Positions 20,253 to 27,464 of a stretch of DNA of 64,000 bases are shown piece after piece. The position numbers and the translations under genes are program-made. The first letter of the stretch is position 1; each line of letters starts with the position of its first letter. This stretch comes from Lentzea tibetensis (GTDB lineage Bacteria > Actinomycetota > Actinomycetes > Mycobacteriales > Pseudonocardiaceae), in NCBI RefSeq assembly GCF_007845675.1, contig NZ_VOBR01000014.1, positions 124,001 through 188,000 of the forward strand, given 5' to 3'. The notes under the pieces are model-generated. The model saw nothing but the letters and a program-made list of their open reading frames with translations. It did not search any database and had not been told where the DNA came from.

Positions 20253-20754
20253 CGACCGTCACCTTGCCGTCCATCTTGAAGCCGCAGTCCTTCATGTCCT
20301 TGTCCGTCTTCTCGGAGGCGTCGAACGGCAGCGCCAGCGCACCGGGCTCGTCCGAGTCCGGGTCCGGCATGTCGTAGCCCTTCTCCCGCATGCACTTCGT
20401 CTGCTCGCGGATCTTGTCCATCTCCTCGGGCGACGGCTTGCGCATCTCACCGCCGTTGGGCAGGAACTGCTTGCACGCCTCGGTCGCCTTCTGCATCTGC
20501 TCGGCGTTGTCCTCCTCGACGCGCATCGCGACGCCGCCCTTGTCCGTCTCCGGGTCGGGCATGTCGACGCCGTTGTCCCGCATGCACTTCGTGAACTCGA
20601 GCATCTTCTTCTCGTCGAACTTCCCGTCGCCGTCGCTCTTCGGCTGTTCGGAAGTGGTCTTGCCGTCGCCGGATACCGAGGCGACCTTGTCCTTCGGCGC
20701 GCTACCGCAGCCAACGGCCAGCAGCAGCACGAGCACCGCGATGGTCGGTTTCAT
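20245..20754 (-). CDS. Lipoprotein with duplicated CMR-x-x-G-x-DMPDP motif
   Basis: 169 residues, first gene of the MacB-like operon. MKPTIAVLVLLLAVGC is a lipoprotein signal with the lipidated Cys at 16. The mature protein is charged and carries two copies of one motif, FTKCMRDNGVDMPDPE and QTKCMREKGYDMPDPD, about 60 residues apart, each with one Cys; further Cys residues occur in TEACKQF and KDCGF. This lipoprotein type is often seen beside such ABC systems in actinomycetes; its job is unknown, perhaps a substrate or metal sensor. The upstream in-frame ATG (20799) precedes a non-signal sequence and was rejected. Confidence 0.8.
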   Translation of the reverse strand: MKPTIAVLVLLLAVGCGSAPKDKVASVSGDGKTTSEQPKSDGDGKFDEKKMLEFTKCMRDNGVDMPDPETDKGGVAMRVEEDNAEQMQKATEACKQFLPNGGEMRKPSPEEMDKIREQTKCMREKGYDMPDPDSDEPGALALPFDASEKTDKDMKDCGFKMDGKVTVGG

Positions 20755-20842
20755 GGCTGAAGGTCTACGGACGGGGTGATCTGGGGACGCTAAGCGCATC
20801 GCTTTATCCGGTGCTTATGCCCGATACGTGGACACTGTCGGC

Positions 20843-21502
20843 ATGCGCGTGCTGGTGGTCGAGGACGAGCAGCTGCTGGCGGACACGATCGCCGAGGGGC
20901 TGCGCCGGTTCTCGATGGCGGTGGACGTCTGCTACGACGGTGACGCGGCGCTGGAACGCGTCGGCGTGCACGACTACGACGTCGTGGTGCTGGACCGCGA
21001 CCTGCCGCTGGTGCACGGCGACGACGTGTGCAAGGCCGTGGTCGGCGCCGGACAGGCGACGCGGGTGCTGATGCTCACCGCGGCAGGCGAGATCGAAGAC
21101 CGGGTCGCCGGGCTCGGGCTGGGCGCGGACGACTACCTCACCAAGCCGTTCGCGTTCGCCGAGCTGGTCGCGCGGGTGCAGGCGCTGGCCAGGCGAGTGC
21201 GTCCCGCGCTGCCGCCGGTGCTGCGGTGCGCGGGCGTCGTGCTCGACCTGCCGCGCCACCAGGCGTCCCGCGACGGACGGTTCCTTCCCTTGTCCCCCAA
21301 GGAGTTCGCCGTGCTGGAGGTGCTCATGCGCGCGGAGGGATCGGTCGTCAGCGCCGAGGATCTGCTGGAGAAGGCGTGGGACGAGCACGCCGACCCGTTC
21401 ACCAACGCGGTGCGGGTGGCGGTGATGACGCTGCGGCGCAAGCTCGGCCAGCCGCAGGTGATCGAGACCGTGCCCGGCGCCGGCTACCGGTTCGGCCCGT
21501 GA
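20843..21502 (+). CDS. OmpR/PhoB-family response regulator
   Basis: 219 residues. The receiver has VVEDEQLLADTI, the phospho-Asp in VVVLDRDLPLVHGDD near residue 51, and ADDYLTKPFAFAEL. The C-terminal winged helix has LSPKEFAVLEVLM, FTNAVRVAVMTLRRKLG and VPGAGYRFGP. ATG at 20843 is preferred to an in-frame GTG 15 bases upstream. It is divergent from the lipoprotein-adaptor-MacB operon, with under 100 bases between starts, so it probably regulates that operon. Its stop overlaps the kinase start. Confidence 0.94.
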   Translation: MRVLVVEDEQLLADTIAEGLRRFSMAVDVCYDGDAALERVGVHDYDVVVLDRDLPLVHGDDVCKAVVGAGQATRVLMLTAAGEIEDRVAGLGLGADDYLTKPFAFAELVARVQALARRVRPALPPVLRCAGVVLDLPRHQASRDGRFLPLSPKEFAVLEVLMRAEGSVVSAEDLLEKAWDEHADPFTNAVRVAVMTLRRKLGQPQVIETVPGAGYRFGP

Positions 21503-22608
21503 ACCTGCGCACCAGGCTGACGGCCTGGTACGGCGGGGTGTTCCTGATCGCGGGCGCGGCGCTCATCGCGATCAACTACTTCCTGACCGTCGCGGCACTG
21601 CCCGACGCGGCGGGTTTCGCCGTCGCGGCGGCCGAGCCCGCGACACCGGGGCTCGTGCAGGACCGCGTGTTCCTGATCGAGGAGTACCGGTCGGACGTGC
21701 TGGGCACGCTGCTCCTCTGGTCCGTGGTCGCGCTGGTCGCGGCGGCCGTGCTGGCCGTGTGGCTCGGCTGGGTCGTGGCAGGCCGGGTGCTCGAACCGCT
21801 GCAGTCGATCACCGCGACCGCGCACCGGCTGGAGGCCGAGCGCCTCGACCAGCGGATCGGCCTGGACGGCCCGGACGACGAGCTGAAGGAGCTCGCGGAC
21901 ACGTTCGACGGCATGCTCGACCGGCTCGCGGGCGCGTTCGACAGTCAGAAGCGCTTCGTCGCGAACGCGTCGCACGAGCTGCGCACCCCGCTCGCGGTGC
22001 AGCGCACGCTCATCGAGGTCTCGATGAGCGGTCCCGAGTCGACACCGGAGCTGGAGCGGCTCGGCAGGCACCTGCTCGACGCGAACGAGCGCAGCGAACG
22101 GCTCATCGACGGGCTGCTGCAGCTCGCCCGCAGCGACCGCGGCCTCGCCACCCGGTCACCGGTGCGGCTCGACCAGATCGTCACCGACGAGATCGAGTCG
22201 TGCGCCTACCTCGCGGCCGAGCGCGACGTGGAGGTCAAGAGCGTCGTGCGCCGGTGGGTCGTCGAGGGCGATCCGGTGCTGCTCGCGCAGCTCGTCGGCA
22301 ACCTGCTGCGCAACGCGATCCTGCACAACGCGCCCGGCGGCCACGTGGACGTGCGGGTCGACGGCAGCCTCACGGTGACCAACTCCGGGCCGGTCGTGCC
22401 CGCCGACGCGGTGCCCGGACTGTTCGAACCGTTCCGCAGGTTGCGCGCCGACCGCACCGGCAGCACGACCGGTTCGGGGCTCGGGTTGTCGATAGTCCGT
22501 TCGGTGGTTCGCGCGCACCAGGGTGTGGTCCGCGCGCGTCCGAACGGGGGAGGTGGTCTCGTCGTCGAGGTGAACCTCGGGGAAACACAGGTGCGACAGC
22601 CCCTGTGA
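21499..22608 (+). CDS. Sensor histidine kinase (HisKA type)
   Basis: 369 residues. Two membrane helices flank a short extracytoplasmic loop of about 50 residues (roughly 35-75). Then come a HAMP-like linker (AGRVLEPLQSITATAHRLEA), the H-box RFVANASHELRTPLAVQRT with the phospho-His near residue 158, and an ATPase domain with NLLRNAILHNAPGG (N-box) and TGSGLGLSIVRSVVRAHQG (G2). It pairs with the OmpR-type regulator through a GTGA overlap. The neighbouring lipoprotein and MacB-like operon suggest envelope stress or antimicrobial sensing; this is inference. Confidence 0.93.
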   Translation: MNLRTRLTAWYGGVFLIAGAALIAINYFLTVAALPDAAGFAVAAAEPATPGLVQDRVFLIEEYRSDVLGTLLLWSVVALVAAAVLAVWLGWVVAGRVLEPLQSITATAHRLEAERLDQRIGLDGPDDELKELADTFDGMLDRLAGAFDSQKRFVANASHELRTPLAVQRTLIEVSMSGPESTPELERLGRHLLDANERSERLIDGLLQLARSDRGLATRSPVRLDQIVTDEIESCAYLAAERDVEVKSVVRRWVVEGDPVLLAQLVGNLLRNAILHNAPGGHVDVRVDGSLTVTNSGPVVPADAVPGLFEPFRRLRADRTGSTTGSGLGLSIVRSVVRAHQGVVRARPNGGGGLVVEVNLGETQVRQPL

Positions 22609-22706
22609 ACTGGCAAGATCACGTTGCGATATCGGCGAGTCTCCCACATGAACGGGGCTCGTTGTCCTAACGTGATCCGCTGGCGAGGTGCAATTTCAGG
22701 GAGGCC

Positions 22707-23645
22707 ATGATGCGTGCGCTGCGAGTCATCGGGCTCAGCGAGGACGGCAAGTCCGTCATCCTCGAGGACCCCGAGAACCGCGGCGAGCGTTATGAGCTCC
22801 CCGCGGACGAGCGCCTGCGTGCCGCGGCGCGCGGTGACCTGACCCGGCTCGGCCAGATCGAGATCGAGGTCGAGGCCCAGATGCGGCCGCGGGAGATCCA
22901 GGCCCGCATTCGCGCCGGTGAGTCGATCCAGCAGGTGTCGGCTGCCTCCGGTCTGCCCGCGCACCGCGTCGAGCGCTACGCCTACCCCGTTCTGCTGGAG
23001 CGGTCCCGCACGGCCGAGCTCGCGCAGCGCGCGCACCCGGTCCGCGAGGACGGCCCGGACGTGCAGACGCTGGGCGAGGTCGTCGCGCACTCGTTCGGTC
23101 TGCGCGGCCAGGAGTACACGGACGTCTCGTGGGACTCGTGGCGCGGTGAGGACGGCCGTTGGGTCGTGCAGCTGCACTGGCAGGCCGGTCGGTCGGACAA
23201 CCGTGCGCACTGGGCGTTCCACCCCGGTGCGCAGGGCGGCACCGTGACCGCGCTGGACGACTCGGCCGTCGACCTGATGGACCCGCAGCCGAACCGCACC
23301 CTGCGGACGGTGCGCCCGGTGACGCAGCTGGCGCGGCAGGCTCTGGAGGCTCAGCAGCAGGCCGCGCCCGTTCCGGCACCGGCTGCTCCCGCACCGGCAC
23401 CCGCGGCGCCGCCACCCGCACCGGAGCCGGTGCAGGAGGCGCTGCCCGAGCCCGAGCCCGAGGCGGTCGTGGAGCCGGAGCCCGCTCCGAAGCCACAGCC
23501 GAAGGCTCCGGCTCAGCCGAAGCCGCAGGCGGAGCCCGCGGCGGAGAAGCCGGTCCGCAAGGAAGCACCGAAGCGAGGGAAGAAGAACCACCCCATCGTG
23601 CCTTCGTGGGAAGACGTTTTACTGGGCGTCCGCTCGAACAGGTGA
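22707..23645 (+). CDS. sepH: Septation protein SepH (DUF3071)
   Basis: 312 residues. In Streptomyces SepH binds FtsZ and promotes its assembly. The N-terminal DUF3071 domain (to about residue 170) includes MRALRVIGLSEDGKSVILED, MRPREIQARIRAGESIQQVS (helix-turn-helix-like) and GLPAHRVERYAYPVLLER. A long Pro/Ala/Glu/Lys-rich linker follows, then a short conserved tail KKNHPIVPSWEDVLLGVRSN. ATG at 22707 follows the ribosome-binding site CAGGGAGGCC; the first two Met codons are adjacent. In mycobacteria it neighbours serC. Confidence 0.93.
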   Translation: MMRALRVIGLSEDGKSVILEDPENRGERYELPADERLRAAARGDLTRLGQIEIEVEAQMRPREIQARIRAGESIQQVSAASGLPAHRVERYAYPVLLERSRTAELAQRAHPVREDGPDVQTLGEVVAHSFGLRGQEYTDVSWDSWRGEDGRWVVQLHWQAGRSDNRAHWAFHPGAQGGTVTALDDSAVDLMDPQPNRTLRTVRPVTQLARQALEAQQQAAPVPAPAAPAPAPAAPPPAPEPVQEALPEPEPEAVVEPEPAPKPQPKAPAQPKPQAEPAAEKPVRKEAPKRGKKNHPIVPSWEDVLLGVRSNR

Positions 23646-23649
23646 CGCT

Positions 23650-23985
23650 GTGGTGGGTCGTCGACTCTCCCTGGCAGCCGGAATCGGCGCCCTGCTGGGC
23701 CTTGCCTGGTGGGGGCTGTTCGAACTGATCGCAGCCGGAGTTGTCTGTTCCATGGACAACTTCGGCTGCCTCGGTGTCGCGGTCGTTTCGGTCCCGATCT
23801 TCGCCGTGGTGGCCTGGGCGCTCGGGTCGTTCGCGCTGCGGTCGTTCTCCGTGCGGATGCCGTGGCTGGTGGCCCTGTTCGGCACGGTCATCGGGGTGCT
23901 GGCGCTGATCCTCGTGCCCGGCATGCCGGTGCTGGCGCCGCTCGTGTTCGCCGCGACCTACGCGCTCGCCGCGATCTTCGGGTAG
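23650..23985 (+). CDS. Small four-helix membrane protein, paralogue 1 of 3
   Basis: 111 residues starting 4 bases past sepH at GTG 23650. Nearly all hydrophobic, about four membrane helices. It contains DNFGCLGVAVVSVPIFAVVAW and VRMPWLVALFGTVIGVLALIL, which match the pattern of the next gene (xCLGVAxxxxP, VRxxWLxAxxG). I do not recognise a named family. Its tight spacing suggests co-transcription with sepH, so a link to cell division is possible but unproven. Confidence 0.65.
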   Translation: MVGRRLSLAAGIGALLGLAWWGLFELIAAGVVCSMDNFGCLGVAVVSVPIFAVVAWALGSFALRSFSVRMPWLVALFGTVIGVLALILVPGMPVLAPLVFAATYALAAIFG

Positions 23986-24029
23986 TCCTACTCAAGATTT
24001 TTCCCTCGGTGCTCGGCGATCATTTCCGC

Positions 24030-24419
24030 ATGGGGGTTTGGGGACGTTTTCTGATCAGTGGTGTCGTCGGCGGAGTGGCCGGCGCGACTTACACACCCGC
24101 GTTGCAGCACGGGGTCGACGCGATGTGCCGGTCGGGAGGCCTGGAGTGCCTCGGCGTGGCGTTCCTCGCGATACCGGTGCTGGTGATGGTGTGGACCGCG
24201 CTGGCATGGCTGGTGCTGGCCGCGGCGCAGGTGCGGCCGACGTGGCTGATCGCCGGGCTGGGCCCGGTGTTCGTGTTCGTGATCGGGTTCCTCGTGAACG
24301 CCGTGGACCTGAAGCTCTCCGCGGACCCGGTGATCGCGCTGGGCACGCTGGGGGCGATCGCGTACGCCGTGGCCGCGCTCGCGGCTGAACCGTTGATCAA
24401 TCGAGGGACTCCGAGTTGA
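24030..24419 (+). CDS. Small four-helix membrane protein, paralogue 2 of 3
   Basis: 129 residues from ATG 24030 with four predicted helices. LECLGVAFLAIPVLVMVW and VRPTWLIAGLGPVFVFVIGF align with the protein encoded just upstream. Function unknown. Confidence 0.65.
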   Translation: MGVWGRFLISGVVGGVAGATYTPALQHGVDAMCRSGGLECLGVAFLAIPVLVMVWTALAWLVLAAAQVRPTWLIAGLGPVFVFVIGFLVNAVDLKLSADPVIALGTLGAIAYAVAALAAEPLINRGTPS

Positions 24420-24497
24420 CGCATTCGCTGTCCTCTTCGGACCCTGCCACTCGTTCGGTGTAGCCCCGGCCGCCCGCACGTGGTTACGGTGACCCGC

Positions 24498-24926
24498 GTG
24501 ACCGAGAAGACTCCAGTCAGCGCGGGCCGGACCGGCCGCAGGCTGCTGATGCGCGTCCTGATGTCGATGGTCGTCGGCGCCGGGCTCGTGCTCGGCTGGA
24601 CGTGGGCCTACGACTCGGGCTGGCTGAAGTCGTGGCTCGACAGCACGTCGCTGTCGCAGTTCCTGATCCTCGTGCTGGTCGGCCTGCCGATGGCGCTGGT
24701 GCTGTCGCTCCTGCTGGCCGGCCCGCTGCTGCGGCTCTTCGGGGTGCGCCCGGTGTGGCCGATCATCCTGCTCGGCCCGGTGCTGCTCGGGCTCGGTCTG
24801 TACCTCAAGGTGCACGAGCCGCTGCTGCAGTGGTTCGCGAACCGCCACCACGCCGAGGCCGCGCTGGCCGCCGTCGCTTACGGGGTCGTCGGGCTGATCA
24901 CGTTCCGGCCGTCGGCGGGCCGGTAG
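24498..24926 (+). CDS. Small four-helix membrane protein, paralogue 3 of 3
   Basis: 142 residues from GTG 24498 (MTEKTPVSAGRTGRR when translated with Met); in-frame GTG codons at 24480-24489 are alternatives. After a basic N-terminus come four hydrophobic segments. FGVRPVWPIILLGPVLLGLGL matches the VRxxWLxAxxG segment of the two upstream genes, so the three are probably tandem duplicates. Function unknown. Confidence 0.65.
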   Translation: MTEKTPVSAGRTGRRLLMRVLMSMVVGAGLVLGWTWAYDSGWLKSWLDSTSLSQFLILVLVGLPMALVLSLLLAGPLLRLFGVRPVWPIILLGPVLLGLGLYLKVHEPLLQWFANRHHAEAALAAVAYGVVGLITFRPSAGR

Positions 24927-24984
24927 TCACCCGACACCGCGCTCAGGGCGCGTGCGCCGCGTAGTCGGGCATGTCGGGCGTCCT

Positions 24985-25190
24985 GCCCAGCCGGCAGGTC
25001 GCGTGTCGGCCCCGCAGTCGGCAGGTCGCGTGTCGGCCCCGCAGTCGGCAGGTCACGCGTCCGCCCCGCAGTCGACAAGTCGCGCGTCCGCCGCGCAGCC
25101 GGCACGTCACGCATCCGCCCCGCAGTCAGCAGGTCGCGCGTCCGCAGCCCAGTCGCGCATCCGTCGCGCAATCGGCAAGTAGCGCGTCCG
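24985..25190 (+). repeat. 27-bp minisatellite, about seven and a half copies
   Basis: Tandem units of 27 bp beginning CAGTCGGCAGGTCGCGTGTC. The first copies are nearly identical and later ones drift; one copy is shortened by 8 bases. The length is a multiple of three and gives nonapeptide repeats in frames on both strands (SAGRVSAPQ on +, TRDLPTAGP on -). Neither frame has a good start, a signal or a domain, so I treat it as non-coding. No true spacers, so not a CRISPR array. Confidence 0.85.
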
Positions 25191-25209
25191 CCCCGCGACG
25201 CCGCGCTCC

Positions 25210-25330
25210 CGACACCACGCTCACGCAGGGGTCCTCGCCAGGGGGTCCCCTGATTTCATTCTCCCACTCGACACCGACAGATCCGGGCCGTCAGCAGGCA
25301 GCCTGTGGACAACTCACCGGCTGTGGACAA
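25210..25330 (+). repeat. Dispersed element copy A with paired DnaA-box sequences
   Basis: The conserved core runs 25219-25279 (GCTCACGCAGGGGTCCTCGC at its left, CGACACCGACA at its right, with the dyad CAGGGGGTCCCCTG inside). TGTGGACAA follows at 25304-25312, 25 bases past the core end, and again at 25322-25330, 18 bases further. These equal the actinobacterial DnaA box TTGTCCACA on the other strand. Over 70 bp (25210-25279) it differs from copy B at one base. It sits between convergent genes. Confidence 0.85.
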
Positions 25331-25345
25331 CCCGCCCCGAAGGAC

Positions 25346-25579
25346 TCAGTCGGCGGGTAGCGCGTCCAGCAGGTTCAGGTCCCACCCCTCGCGCTCGCAC
25401 CAGTCCTCCGCCTCCTCGCGGGACAGGCTCGAGGCCCGCCGCGGACGTGTCCCGCCGAGCAGATCCCACCCGTCCGGCGCCAGCACGAACATGTGCCCGT
25501 CGGTCGCCGCGAGCAGCCTGCCGTGCGGAAAAGCCATGGTCTCCTCGCTGCGCAGATAGCGCGTTGTCATGTGCCTCAT
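25346..25579 (-). CDS. Small conserved-looking hypothetical protein
   Basis: About 77 residues. A ribosome-binding site AGGTGGAGGT lies 11 bases before ATG at 25579 (MRHMTTRYLRSEETMAFPHG). The body reads GRLLAATDGHMFVLAPDGWDLLGG and ends EAEDWCEREGWDLNLLDALPAD. It is acidic, soluble and without a recognised domain. It converges with dispersed element copy A and is divergent from the ABC exporter pair. Confidence 0.55.
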   Translation of the reverse strand: MRHMTTRYLRSEETMAFPHGRLLAATDGHMFVLAPDGWDLLGGTRPRRASSLSREEAEDWCEREGWDLNLLDALPAD

Positions 25580-25691
25580 AGTGCGCTTGACCTCCACCTA
25601 AGTCGAGCCGGGACGCTCGTCGGGGCGGAAAACCGGATGCCGACTGTCGGTGGTCCTTCGTACTGTCGTGAGGACCAGAGGGGATCTCGGC

Positions 25692-27464
25692 GTGAGCGAG
25701 CAAGGCAACTCGACACTCAGAACGCTGCGCAGGTTGTGGCCGTACGTCCGGCCCGCCCGTGCGCGGCTCGCTGTCGTGTTCGCGGCGACGATGGGCGCGA
25801 TGCTGTGCGGCATCACGATTCCACTGGTCGTGCAGCGGATCATCGACGGACCGATCACGAACCACGCGACCGACCAGCTGCCGCTGCTGATCGCGGGCAT
25901 GACCGCGTTGGGCATCGGCGAGGCGATGCTGTTCTACGTGCGGCGCAGGGTCGTCGCCCGCCCCGCGGCCGAGGTCGAGGCGCGGATGCGCGGGGACCTG
26001 TACGGGCACCTGCAGCGGCTGCCGGTCTCGTTCCACGACCGCTGGCAGTCGGGCCAGCTGCTGTCCCGCGCGACGAACGACCTGGTGACCGTGCGCAGGT
26101 GGGTCGCGTTCGGCGTGGTCTTCATCGTGGTGAACACGCTGGTCGTGCTGATCGGCATGTCGATCATCGCGACGCTGTCGTTCCACCTGTTCCTGGTCGC
26201 GCTCTGCTGCGCGGCGCCGCTGATGGTGATCTCGTACCTGTTCGAGGCGAAGTTCAAGGTCGTGGCGCGCAGGGCGCAGGACCAGGCCGGCGACCTGACC
26301 ACGACGGTCGAGGAGTCGGTGCTCGGCATCCGGGTGCTCAAGGCGTTCGGCCGCGGACCGGAGCTGGCGAAGAAGTTCGCCGCCCAGGCGCGCGAGCTGC
26401 GGAGCACGGAGCTGGCGAAGGTCCGCATCCTGGCCGCGCTGTGGGCGGTGCTGATCGCGCTGCCCGAGGTGAGCATCGCCGGGCAGCTCGCGGTCGGCAC
26501 GATCGGCATCGCGAACGGCACGATGACCATCGGCACGCTGGTCGCCTCGGTGACGGTGACCGCCTACCTGCGCTGGCCGGTCGACTCGATCGGCTGGTTG
26601 CTCGCGGAGACGAACCAGACGGCGTCCGCGGTCGAGCGGTACGTCGAGGTGATCGACGCACCGGTGACGATCACGTCGCCCGCCGAGCCGAAGTCGTTGC
26701 CGGAGCAGGTGACCGGGCACGTGCGGTTCGAAGACGTGCACTTCTCGTTCGGCGACGGCAAGGACGTGCTCGCCGGCGTCGACCTGGACGTCCGGCCGGG
26801 CGAGACGGTGGCGCTGGTCGGCGCGACCGGGTCCGGCAAGACGACGCTCACCGCGCTGGTGCCGAGGCTCGCGGACGTGACCGGCGGCCGCGTGACGATC
26901 GACGGTGTCGACGTGCGCGACCTGGACCTGGCCGAGCTGCGCCGGGTGGTCGGCACCGCGTTCGAGGAGCCGGTGCTGTTCTCGGCGAGCGTGACGGAGA
27001 ACGTCGCGCTGGGTGCTCCGGACGTCGGCGAGGACCGGGTGCGCGAAGCACTGCGGGTCGCGAAGGCGGAGGAGTTCACCGAGGCGCTGCCGTGGGGACT
27101 CGACACGCGGATCGGCGAGCAGGGCATGTCCCTGTCCGGTGGTCAGCGGCAGCGGCTCGCGCTGGCGCGCGCGGTCGTCGGCAGGCCGTCGGTGCTGGTG
27201 CTGGACGACCCGCTCTCGGCGCTGGACGTGCACACCGAGGCCGAGGTGGAGGCCGCGCTGCGGCGCGTCCTGCACGGCGTGACGGCGCTGGTCGTCGCGC
27301 ACCGGCCGAGCACGGTGCAGCTCGCCGACCGGGTCGCGATGCTGGTCGACGGCCGGATCGCGGCGGTCGGCACGCACCGGCACCTGCTGCACACCAACGA
27401 CGAGTACCGCAGGCTTCTGTCCACAATGGATGAAGAGTTGATCGAGGAGGAGGTGGCGTCGTGA
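25692..27464 (+). CDS. Heterodimeric ABC exporter, subunit 1 (degenerate catalytic site)
   Basis: 590 residues: a six-helix exporter membrane domain (from about 20 to 310), then an ATPase domain. Walker A GATGSGKTTLTAL, signature LSGGQRQRLALARA and H-loop VVAHRPSTV are intact, but Walker B ends VLVLDDPLSALD, with Asp where the catalytic Glu should be. That marks the non-hydrolysing site of a heterodimer, as in TmrAB/BmrCD-type exporters. Start GTG at 25692 (VSEQGNSTLRTL) follows a GAGGGGA ribosome-binding site. Translationally coupled to subunit 2. Recalls mycobacterial Rv1272c/Rv1273c. Confidence 0.93.
   Translation: MSEQGNSTLRTLRRLWPYVRPARARLAVVFAATMGAMLCGITIPLVVQRIIDGPITNHATDQLPLLIAGMTALGIGEAMLFYVRRRVVARPAAEVEARMRGDLYGHLQRLPVSFHDRWQSGQLLSRATNDLVTVRRWVAFGVVFIVVNTLVVLIGMSIIATLSFHLFLVALCCAAPLMVISYLFEAKFKVVARRAQDQAGDLTTTVEESVLGIRVLKAFGRGPELAKKFAAQARELRSTELAKVRILAALWAVLIALPEVSIAGQLAVGTIGIANGTMTIGTLVASVTVTAYLRWPVDSIGWLLAETNQTASAVERYVEVIDAPVTITSPAEPKSLPEQVTGHVRFEDVHFSFGDGKDVLAGVDLDVRPGETVALVGATGSGKTTLTALVPRLADVTGGRVTIDGVDVRDLDLAELRRVVGTAFEEPVLFSASVTENVALGAPDVGEDRVREALRVAKAEEFTEALPWGLDTRIGEQGMSLSGGQRQRLALARAVVGRPSVLVLDDPLSALDVHTEAEVEAALRRVLHGVTALVVAHRPSTVQLADRVAMLVDGRIAAVGTHRHLLHTNDEYRRLLSTMDEELIEEEVAS

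Noticed and set aside
24878-25182. 27-bp repeats as a CRISPR array or as a nonapeptide-repeat gene
   Set aside because: No spacers between units, so not CRISPR; frames on both strands are equally open and have no credible start or signal.
25304-25330. DnaA-box pairs as a chromosomal replication origin
   Set aside because: Only one or two boxes per site, no AT-rich unwinding region and no dnaA, dnaN, rnpA or parAB genes nearby; dispersed copies fit another role.
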